From Limnohabitans sp. Jir61 (GTDB lineage: Bacteria; Pseudomonadota; Gammaproteobacteria; Burkholderiales; Burkholderiaceae_C), in contig NZ_NESD01000001.1 of the NCBI RefSeq assembly GCF_003063545.1, positions 186,001 through 250,000 of the forward strand: 64,000 bases of DNA, read 5' to 3'. Under the pieces are notes generated by a model. That model was not told where the DNA came from and did no database searches. It worked only from the letters and a program-made list of their open reading frames with translations. Both the position numbers and the translations under genes were made by a program. Positions 51,539-58,857 of the stretch are shown here, piece after piece; position 1 is the first letter of the stretch, and every line of letters starts with the position of its first letter.

Positions 51539-52630
51539 ATGGCCCTGACCGAACAAACCCTGAGCGCTGCCCTGCAAACCGTGATTGACCCCAACACGGG
51601 CAAAGACTTTGTCACCACCAAAGCGTTGAAAAACCTGCAAATTAGCGGCGGTGACGTGTCGTTTGACGTGGTGCTTGGCTACCCCGCAAAAAGCCAAATT
51701 GCGGGCTTTCGCAAAGAACTGATTGCCGCTGCCAAAAGCGTGGCGGGCGTGGACAACGTGTCAGCCAACATCACCATGAACATCGTGGCGCACGCCGCGC
51801 AGCGTGGTGTGGCCCTGTTGCCGCAAGTCAAAAACATCATCGCTGTGGCCTCGGGCAAGGGCGGTGTGGGCAAAAGCACCACCGCTGCCAACTTGGCGTT
51901 GGCCTTGGCGGCTGAGGGCGCAAGCGTAGGTTTGCTCGACGCCGACATTTACGGCCCTAGCCAGCCCATGATGATGGGTATTGAAGGCCGCCCTGAGAGT
52001 AGCGATGGCCAAACCATGGACCCGCTGGAGAACTATGGCGTGCAAGTGATGTCCATCGGTTTCTTGGTCGACCAAGACGAAGCCATGATTTGGCGCGGCC
52101 CCATGGCCACGCAAGCCTTGGAGCAGTTGCTGCGCCAGACCAATTGGAAATCGCTGGACTATTTGATTGTGGACATGCCTCCAGGTACGGGCGACATTCA
52201 GCTCACGCTGAGCCAACGCGTGCCGATGACGGGCGCGGTGATCGTCACCACGCCGCAAGACATTGCATTGCTTGACGCCAAAAAGGGCATCAAGATGTTT
52301 GAAAAGGTGGGCGTGCCCATCCTCGGCTTGGTCGAGAACATGGCCGTGCACGTGTGCACCAACTGCGGTCACATTGAACACATCTTTGGCGCAGACGGCG
52401 GCAAGAAGCTGGCCGCAAAAGACGGCATGGACTACCTAGGCGCACTGCCACTCAACATGCAAATTCGCTTGCAAGCCGACAGCGGTAAGCCCACGGTGGT
52501 GGCTGACCCTGACGGCGAAGTGGCAGGTATCTACAAGGCGGTGGCCCGCCAAGTGGCAGTGAAGATTGCCGCGAAAGCCAAAGACTTTTCTAGCAAGTTC
52601 CCTAGCATCAAGATCTCCAAAGAGACTTGA
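51539..52630 (+). CDS. apbC: Iron-sulfur cluster carrier protein ApbC/Mrp
   Basis: P-loop ATPase that carries and transfers [4Fe-4S] clusters. The 363 residues have an N-terminal DUF59/MIP18-like domain (1-90), the deviant Walker A GKGGVGKST (106-114), VDMPPGTGDIQLTLSQ and the cluster-binding CTNC (Cys273 and Cys276). I use the ATG at 51539, which yields the family start; an upstream GTG at 51470 is not supported. It converges on the giant repeat gene with 15 bases between stops. Confidence 0.95.
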   Translation: MALTEQTLSAALQTVIDPNTGKDFVTTKALKNLQISGGDVSFDVVLGYPAKSQIAGFRKELIAAAKSVAGVDNVSANITMNIVAHAAQRGVALLPQVKNIIAVASGKGGVGKSTTAANLALALAAEGASVGLLDADIYGPSQPMMMGIEGRPESSDGQTMDPLENYGVQVMSIGFLVDQDEAMIWRGPMATQALEQLLRQTNWKSLDYLIVDMPPGTGDIQLTLSQRVPMTGAVIVTTPQDIALLDAKKGIKMFEKVGVPILGLVENMAVHVCTNCGHIEHIFGADGGKKLAAKDGMDYLGALPLNMQIRLQADSGKPTVVADPDGEVAGIYKAVARQVAVKIAAKAKDFSSKFPSIKISKET

Positions 52631-52645
52631 TGCTGGAGTGCTTGT

Positions 52646-55600
52646 TTAGGCGATGTCTCTAGACCAGCCGAGAGTTACCGTCAGAGCTGCAGACTGGGTT
52701 GTGTCCACAAACAAGCTGTGTACTTGAGCTGTAGTTAATGCGGCCACTTGATCGCTAGTCAATGCTTTCAGTTGTGCGGTACTTATCACTTTGAATGTAT
52801 CTGTCGTGATTGCAGATATATCTTGTGTTTCGATCGCACGCAAGTTGGTTGTCGTCAAATTATTGAGTTGTGAACTTGTGAGGGCTGTGACCTGAGCGGT
52901 AGTCAAGGCTGCAACTTGTGCTGTTGCGAGCGCTGCTAGAGCAGCGGTATTAAGGCCGTTGATGATGGTGGTTGAGATGACTGCAATATCACCTGTCTCG
53001 ATCGCTCTGAGGTTTGCTGGATTTGTCGTGCTGAGTGTATTGAGCGATGCCGAGCTCAAGCTGGCGATTTGGTTGGAAGTCAGTGCGACTACTTGAGCTG
53101 TTGAAAGCGCTGCTAGAGCAGCGGTATTAAGCCCGTTGATGTTGGTCGTTGAGATGGCTGCAATATCAGCAGTTTCGATAGCATTAAAGTTGGCTGTGTT
53201 TGTAGTGCTGAGTGCATTCAACGCAGGCAAACTAAGGCTGCTCACTTGGTTGGAAGTCAGTGCGACTACTTGAGCTGTTGAAAGCGCTGCTAGAGCAGCG
53301 GTATAAAGGCCGTTGATGATGGTGGTTGAGATGACTGCAATATCACCTGTCTCGATCGCTCTGAGGTTTGCTGGATTTGTCGTGCTGAGTGTATTGAGCG
53401 ATGCCGAGCTCAAGCTGGCAATTTGGTTGGAAGTCAGTGCGACTACTTGAGCTGTTGAAAGCGCTGCTAGAGCAGCGGTATTAAGCCCGTTGATGTTGGT
53501 CGTTGAGATGGCTGCAATATCAGCAGTTTCGATAGCATTAAAGTTGGCTGTGTTTGTAGTGCTGAGTGCATTCAACGCAGGCAAACTAAGGCTGCTCACT
53601 TGGTTGGAAGTCAGTGCGACTACTTGAGCTGTTGAAAGCGCTGCTAGAGCGGCGGTATTTAGCCCGTTGATGTTGGTCGTTGAGATGGCTGCAATATCAC
53701 CTGTCTCGATCGCACTCAGGTTGGCTGGTCGAGTTGTGCTGAGCGTGTTGAGCGATGCCGAGCTCAAGCTGGCGACTTGGTTGTAGGTGAGTGCAACTAT
53801 TTGAGCTGTTGAAAGCGCTGCTAGAGCAGCGGTATTAAGCCCGTTGATGTTGGTCGTTGAGATGGCTGCAATATCAGCAGTTTCGATAGCATTAAAGTTG
53901 GCTGTGTTTGTAGTGCTTAGCGTATTCAATTGATCTACTGTTAAAGATCTGACTTGCGCAGTTGTCAAAGCTTGAATGTGTGTTGTATCAAGGCCTGCCA
54001 AAGCTGCAGTGGAAAGCACTGCAATCATGGTGGTACTAATTTTTTGCAATCCAGCGGTAGATGCATTGTTCAGCGCAGTTGAGGAGAACGTTTTGGTCCT
54101 ACCATTCGTTGTGATTTTTGTTTGCTGATCCGCGTTCAGTGCCGTCCATTGATCCACAGTGATTTGATCAAGCTGATTCTGGCTAATTTTTGCCAAAACT
54201 TCGTCTTTCAGCTTTCCAAAACTAGATGCATTAATTTTTGAAATTTGGTCGGTAGAGACAGAAGCAATTTGCTTGCTAGTGAATGACGCAACTTCTTCGG
54301 TCCCTAATGCGCCTAAGACTTTTGTGCTGAGCGCTTTCACTTGATCGCCGTTGAGCAAGCCAAATACTTCACCTGTGAGGCCATTGGCGGCAGTGGTGGT
54401 CAAGTATGTAACTTGATTCGTTGTCAAAGCTTTGACTTGGGTTGCGCCAATTGCAGCAAACTGATCTGAACTCAGTTGAGACAGTTGCGTCGTATCGAAC
54501 GCGCCTAGGGCGATGTTGTTCAGGGCGGCAATGTCATCTGTTTCAATGGCTTGAACTTGTGAGGAGTTCAGCTTTTGGATGAGCGATGAAGTCAAAGCAT
54601 TGACTTGGGTTGTTGTTAAAGCCTGAATTAAGTCCGTATTTAGGCTGCCGAACTTGGTTGTATCTAGCGCGGCAATATTTTTCTTGCTGATTGCTTGAAT
54701 TTGATCGGTTGTGAGTTGATCAAGCTCGGCGGTTGTGAGGCTGTTGACTTGGGTGGATGACAGCGTGGCAATTGCCGTGGCCGAAAGTGCAGGAATTTCT
54801 TCGTCAGAAAGATTGGCCAATTGCGCCGTTGTCAATAGTTTCACTTGCGCTGCCGTCAAAGCGCTGACTTGATCTGAAGACAGTGTTGCGAACACGGTTG
54901 AACTCAAACTTCCCAGTGTGCTGGCGGAAATCACTTGAATGTCATCTGTCGAGATGGCGCGCAGTTGCGTGGAAGTCAGGTTTTCAAGTTGGGTGGAGCT
55001 CAGTTTTGCAACTTGTGCGGTAGTTAAAGCGGTGATAAAGCTTTCGTCGAGCTGTTTCAACTTGTCAGTAGCCAATCCGTTGATCGCCGCAGTGCTGAAT
55101 GCTTGAATTTGATCTGTACTGAGCAACGACAGTTGACCCACTTTGAGCGCGCGAGCTTGTGTGGATGACAGCTTGGCAATGGAGGAGTTTGATAGGCTGC
55201 TGATTTCTTCATCAAGCAAGGCTGAAATTTGGGCTGTGCCCAAGGCTTTGGTTTGAGTTGTTGTCAGTGCATTGATCTGCGCTGTTGAGAGTAATTGCAA
55301 TTTAGTGGTTGTCAAATCTGAAATTGCAGATGTGGTTAGCGCTGCGAAATCTTGCGTTTCGATCGCTTGCAGTTGCTCTTCATTGAGCGCATTCAGTTGC
55401 TTAGCTTGCAGGGCATGGACTTGCGCGGTGGATAGCGCAGCAATGACTGAGCCTTCTAGTGAGCTGAATTTAGATGTGCTTAACCCAGCAATGGCAGCAG
55501 TGCTGATGCCTGCCAGCTGTGTGCTGTTCAAGGCTAAAAATTGATCAGCCGAAAAACCTTCAAGATTTGTGGCCGTAAACGCTGCAAACTGTTTGCTAGA

Positions 55601-57415
55601 GAGACCCACCATGGCCTCTTCAGAAATTGCACCGATTTGTGATGGTGTCAGTGCCTTTAATTGACTTGTGCTCAGTGCCGCAATTTGTGAGCTCGTCAGA
55701 TCATTGATTTGCGTGGTGTTTAACTGGCTCAGCGTGGCTGTGCTGATTTGTGCGAGGTCAGTTGTTTCAATAGCTTTGACTTGTTCTTCGCTCAAGTTAT
55801 TGAGTTGTGATGTGGTCAGAGCGCGGAATTGCGCGGTTGTGAGTGCTTTGATGGCTGAGTTGTCGAGTTGACCCAGTAAAGCGCCATCAATGACAGATAT
55901 AGCTCGTGTAGAGATAGCTCCAATTTGTGCGCTGCTCAAGACAGACAGTTGGTCCAATGTCAAAGCTTGGACTAAGCTTGTGGTTAAGCTGGCGACTTGT
56001 TTGGTGTCAAGGCCTTTGATGCTGTCTTGACTGATGTTCTGTAGCTGTGTTGTAGAGAGTGCTTTTAGCTGTGTGGATGTGAGCGCTTTAATTTGAGAGC
56101 TAGACAGGTAGCTCACATGCGTGGAGTCAAGATTGTTAACTGCAGCTGTTGTCAGCTGGGCCAAGTCTGCAGTTTCAATTGCTTGAATTTGGTCATTGTT
56201 CAGGGCGTTTAGCTGAGTGCTACTCAGAGCACGCACTTGTGATGATGTGAAAACAGAAATCGTAGACGTATCTAAGCTTTGCAGTACATCAATATTTAAA
56301 TTGTTGATGGCTGCTGTGCTCAAAGCTTGAATTTGCTTGGTGCTCAAGGCCGCAATTTGCGTTGCTTGCAAATTGTTCACATGGTTCGTGGTCAGCGCAG
56401 CGATTTGGCTTGAACTCAACCCTTTGATGCCATCTTCACTCAGATTGCTAACTTGGTTGGTATCCAAAGCCTTGAATTGAGAAACAGTCAGCGCGCTCAC
56501 CTGTGTGCTGCTGAGTAAATTGATTTTGGATGTCGACAATCCACCAATTGTGGTTGCAGCAATTGCTGCTAAATCGACGCTTTCGATGGCTTTGAAGTTG
56601 TCTTCGGTTAAGCCTTCGAGTTGGTCCAGCGTCAGTGCTTTGACTTGTGTGCTGCTCAAGTCGGTGATGTTTTTGTCGCTCAACTTAGCCAAGCTGTCGG
56701 TACTCAATGTAGCCAACGCTTTGGCTGAAATGTTTTTGACTTGCAGTGACGTTAAGCCCAACGAATCTAGAGCGAACAATGCAGACACCTGCTGCGTCGA
56801 AAAAGTCGCAAGCTGGGCCCCAGTTAGCCCGCTCACTTGGTCATCGTGGAGCGCTTTGATATCTGCAGTGCTGAATGACGTAATTTGAGTCGCGCTGAGG
56901 CTTGAAATTTGCGACGAGGAAAGCGCGGCAACTTGGCTTGTCGTAAATGCAGAAATTTGCAACTGTGTCAGTGCCACCATCTGACTGTTTTTCAGCCCAC
57001 CAATTTGGTCTTCCGTTAATTTAGCAACTTGCGTGGATGTGAACGATGCTATCTGTGTGGCAGTGAATGCGTTAATTTGTGTTGACGCATCCAGTGCCTG
57101 AATTTGTTTGGTGGTAAGCGCCTGAATTTTCGGAACCGCTAAAGAACTCAGCTGTGTGGCCGATAAACTAGCTATCTGATCTGTACTGAGTGTTGCAAAT
57201 ACAGTGGAGGTGATGGCAGCGAGTTGAGCTGTTGTAGCCCCAGAGATGGCATCTGTTGTCAATTTGGCCGCATTTGCTGCAGTCAAAGTGCTGAAAATAG
57301 TCGTGCTGAGCGATTTGATGCTTGTTGCGTCTAGTTTGCTGAAATCAACAACAGTAGCTGCTGCCGCAGTCGTAGCAGTGGTTCCTGAGAGTGTGATGTT
57401 GTTGATCGAGGACAT
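52646..57415 (-). CDS. Giant octapeptide-repeat protein (1589 residues), unknown function
   Basis: No family recognised. After about 28 Ser/Thr/Ala-rich residues the chain is almost entirely eight-residue units of the form [ST]-[TS]-x-[QDE]-[ILVF]-x-x-[LIF], near 190 in all. The pattern S/T-x-x-Q/E/D looks like a helix N-cap box, so a solenoid of short helices is possible (inference). Residues 278-957 form five super-repeats of exactly 17 octads, each opening with an acidic unit such as ETADLAQL. Residues 1167-1520 are six 59-residue near-identical units. I see no Cys, signal peptide or membrane segment. An AAAGG ribosome binding site precedes the ATG, and a sigma-28-like promoter lies about 80 bases upstream. 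Secreted or flagellum-linked roles are conceivable but unproven. Confidence 0.85.
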   Translation of the reverse strand: MSSINNITLSGTTATTAAAATVVDFSKLDATSIKSLSTTIFSTLTAANAAKLTTDAISGATTAQLAAITSTVFATLSTDQIASLSATQLSSLAVPKIQALTTKQIQALDASTQINAFTATQIASFTSTQVAKLTEDQIGGLKNSQMVALTQLQISAFTTSQVAALSSSQISSLSATQITSFSTADIKALHDDQVSGLTGAQLATFSTQQVSALFALDSLGLTSLQVKNISAKALATLSTDSLAKLSDKNITDLSSTQVKALTLDQLEGLTEDNFKAIESVDLAAIAATTIGGLSTSKINLLSSTQVSALTVSQFKALDTNQVSNLSEDGIKGLSSSQIAALTTNHVNNLQATQIAALSTKQIQALSTAAINNLNIDVLQSLDTSTISVFTSSQVRALSSTQLNALNNDQIQAIETADLAQLTTAAVNNLDSTHVSYLSSSQIKALTSTQLKALSTTQLQNISQDSIKGLDTKQVASLTTSLVQALTLDQLSVLSSAQIGAISTRAISVIDGALLGQLDNSAIKALTTAQFRALTTSQLNNLSEEQVKAIETTDLAQISTATLSQLNTTQINDLTSSQIAALSTSQLKALTPSQIGAISEEAMVGLSSKQFAAFTATNLEGFSADQFLALNSTQLAGISTAAIAGLSTSKFSSLEGSVIAALSTAQVHALQAKQLNALNEEQLQAIETQDFAALTTSAISDLTTTKLQLLSTAQINALTTTQTKALGTAQISALLDEEISSLSNSSIAKLSSTQARALKVGQLSLLSTDQIQAFSTAAINGLATDKLKQLDESFITALTTAQVAKLSSTQLENLTSTQLRAISTDDIQVISASTLGSLSSTVFATLSSDQVSALTAAQVKLLTTAQLANLSDEEIPALSATAIATLSSTQVNSLTTAELDQLTTDQIQAISKKNIAALDTTKFGSLNTDLIQALTTTQVNALTSSLIQKLNSSQVQAIETDDIAALNNIALGAFDTTQLSQLSSDQFAAIGATQVKALTTNQVTYLTTTAANGLTGEVFGLLNGDQVKALSTKVLGALGTEEVASFTSKQIASVSTDQISKINASSFGKLKDEVLAKISQNQLDQITVDQWTALNADQQTKITTNGRTKTFSSTALNNASTAGLQKISTTMIAVLSTAALAGLDTTHIQALTTAQVRSLTVDQLNTLSTTNTANFNAIETADIAAISTTNINGLNTAALAALSTAQIVALTYNQVASLSSASLNTLSTTRPANLSAIETGDIAAISTTNINGLNTAALAALSTAQVVALTSNQVSSLSLPALNALSTTNTANFNAIETADIAAISTTNINGLNTAALAALSTAQVVALTSNQIASLSSASLNTLSTTNPANLRAIETGDIAVISTTIINGLYTAALAALSTAQVVALTSNQVSSLSLPALNALSTTNTANFNAIETADIAAISTTNINGLNTAALAALSTAQVVALTSNQIASLSSASLNTLSTTNPANLRAIETGDIAVISTTIINGLNTAALAALATAQVAALTTAQVTALTSSQLNNLTTTNLRAIETQDISAITTDTFKVISTAQLKALTSDQVAALTTAQVHSLFVDTTQSAALTVTLGWSRDIA
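52856..53917 (-). repeat. Six-copy 177-bp tandem array inside the octapeptide gene
   Basis: Six units of 177 bp, phased by a recurring GAAAGCGCTGCTAGAGC-like word at 52924, 53101, 53278, 53455, 53632 and 53809. Two unit types alternate, giving a 354-bp dimer; the unit at 53033-53209 and that at 53387-53563 appear to differ by one base. The array is far more uniform than the rest of the gene, indicating recent duplication or gene conversion. Confidence 0.92.
54545..56584 (-). repeat. Five 408-bp (17-octad) super-repeats
   Basis: Residues 278-957 divide into five blocks of 136 residues. Each starts with an acidic octad: ESVDLAAI, ETADLAQL, ETTDLAQI, ETQDFAAL, STDDIQVI; a sixth begins at 958 with ETDDIAAL and then degenerates. 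Octad 12 of each block also lacks the usual Gln (STAAINNL, STRAISVI, STAAIAGL, STAAINGL, SKKNIAAL). The blocks are diverged in sequence but keep exact length, so spacing appears to be selected. Confidence 0.85.
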
Positions 57416-57495
57416 GGCAAACCTTTGGTTATGAGTTGTGTGCTGCGAGTGATTTCATTCACGCGCTTTTCTACTTAAATTAGCAAGCGTCTTAC

Positions 57496-57522
57496 TGATC
57501 GGCACGAAACTGAAAATCTTTA
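57496..57522 (-). promoter_or_regulatory. Sigma-28 (FliA)-type promoter of the octapeptide gene
   Basis: On the minus strand, TAAAGATT (57522-57515), 11 bases, then GCCGATCA (57503-57496). The enterobacterial FliA consensus is TAAAGTTT-N11-GCCGATAA, so 14 of 16 positions match with exact spacing. Transcription would start near 57488, giving a leader of about 70 bases before the ATG at 57415. Confidence 0.65.
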
Positions 57523-57653
57523 GTGTTTTTGCGAAAATAATTTTTTAATTTAATAAGTTAAACCTTGTGGGCTAAATTAACTTTTCTCTATGAGTCGCTT
57601 GGTGCTAGTCAATTACCCTGATGGGCGCATGTTTGGATGAGCTCGCTACCATC
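57523..57653. other. AT-rich divergent gap before the formate dehydrogenase cluster
   Basis: The gap is much richer in A and T than its surroundings. A 7-bp inverted repeat, AAGTTAA (57555-57561) and TTAACTT (57577-57583), could be an operator for the cluster. I see no convincing sigma-70 promoter for DUF3305. Confidence 0.3.
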
Positions 57654-58250
57654 ATGGCTATGAATCAGCGCCCTAATTTCCAAGTTGCCGTCGTCATGCG
57701 TCGAGAGCGTGTGCCGGGTGCTATGAGCCAATGGCAGCCTTGGCGTTGGGTTTTACACGATGTGACTGGACATGAGTTAGTTCCCCACAAGGCGCATTTC
57801 GGCACAACGCCTCGCTGCCTTCGCCAAACCGGCGACGAACAAATTTGGTTGCATCCCGGCTTCACGGTGGAGTTGTTCAAAGACGATGCCGAGGGCTATT
57901 ACCTCAACGCCACATCACCTGCGCCGTGTTGGTTTGTGCTGTGGCGCATGGAGGAAGAGCCGAGCATCGGCGATGAAGTAATGGCTGTGCCTGTCATGGT
58001 GAGCCTGAGCTATCACGATGCAGGTCGTTGGCTAGACGCTCAAGAAAACGTAGACCAAGTGCCAGCGCCTGTCGAGGTGGTGGCATGGATGAGCGAATTC
58101 ACGGATGAGCACTTGGTGGTCGAAGCCAAACGACGCAAGCGCCCCGACAGTTTCCAGCCTTTGCAAGACCGTTTCGGCAATCCAGCCTCTGTGAGCACAG
58201 GGAAGTTTCGCGGTGGCGGCCCCAAGCAAGGGGGTAATCATGGCGAGTGA
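57654..58250 (+). CDS. DUF3305 protein, formate dehydrogenase cluster
   Basis: About 198 residues resembling DUF3305, a family found with formate dehydrogenase genes in Burkholderiales. Visible features: VVMRRERVPGAMSQWQPWRW, HPGFTVELFKDDAEGYYLN and many Trp; no metal or catalytic motif. Start is uncertain (ATG at 57654 or 57660; no clear ribosome binding site). It overlaps the DUF3306 gene by 11 bases. Probably an accessory or maturation factor (inference from context). Confidence 0.78.
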   Translation: MAMNQRPNFQVAVVMRRERVPGAMSQWQPWRWVLHDVTGHELVPHKAHFGTTPRCLRQTGDEQIWLHPGFTVELFKDDAEGYYLNATSPAPCWFVLWRMEEEPSIGDEVMAVPVMVSLSYHDAGRWLDAQENVDQVPAPVEVVAWMSEFTDEHLVVEAKRRKRPDSFQPLQDRFGNPASVSTGKFRGGGPKQGGNHGE

Positions 58251-58857
58251 TCACGGATCCGATGGCTTTTTAAGCCGTTGGTCACGCCGTAAGGTGGATG
58301 TGCGCGAGGGCAGACCGTTAGACGAGCCCAAGCCGGTCCTTGAGGCCGCGTCAGGCAAACCCGCGCCAATGGCGGCCCAGCTCGCTGTACCTGAGTCCGC
58401 TGCAAGCCAAGAAGCAACGCCACTGCCATCCCCTACCTTGGTGGATGCACAGCAACTCACGCCAGAGTCAGACTTCAAAGGTTTCATGGCCCGCGGTGTA
58501 GCCCCGGAGGTGAAAAATGCCGCCATGAAAAAGCTGTTTGCAGACCCTCATTTCAATGTGATGGATCGCATGGATGTCTACATCGACGATTACGGTTTGC
58601 CCGATCCATTGCCCATGGCTATGCTGCGTCAAATGAGCAGCGCCAAAACCTTGAATTTGTTCGATGACGAGCAGGTAGCGTCCAATGATTTCAACATGGG
58701 CGACAAACCTGAAATCGAAGAAACCAAAGTCATGGCACAGTCCGTCCCTGCTGAAAACAATTCCAACACCGAGCCCACTACGCATGACCACGCTGATTTG
58801 CGACTGCAACCAGACCCAACCGTTAGACCCCAAGGCACTGAGCCAAAGCCTGTCTGA
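58240..58857 (+). CDS. DUF3306 protein, formate dehydrogenase cluster
   Basis: 205 residues. The N-terminal FLSRWSRRK and the central block DFKGFMARGVAPEVKNAAMKK with FNVMDRMDVYIDDYG are the DUF3306 hallmarks; the ends are Pro/Ala/Thr-rich and probably disordered. Start at the ATG 58240 after AAGGGGG. Its 3' end overlaps the Fe-S protein gene by 74 bases, an unusually long overlap. Function unknown, presumed FDH accessory. Confidence 0.78.
   Translation: MASDHGSDGFLSRWSRRKVDVREGRPLDEPKPVLEAASGKPAPMAAQLAVPESAASQEATPLPSPTLVDAQQLTPESDFKGFMARGVAPEVKNAAMKKLFADPHFNVMDRMDVYIDDYGLPDPLPMAMLRQMSSAKTLNLFDDEQVASNDFNMGDKPEIEETKVMAQSVPAENNSNTEPTTHDHADLRLQPDPTVRPQGTEPKPV

Noticed and set aside
52856..53917. 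CRISPR array
   Set aside because: The 177-bp repeats are in frame inside a protein gene, have no short repeat/unique spacer pattern, and no cas genes are near.
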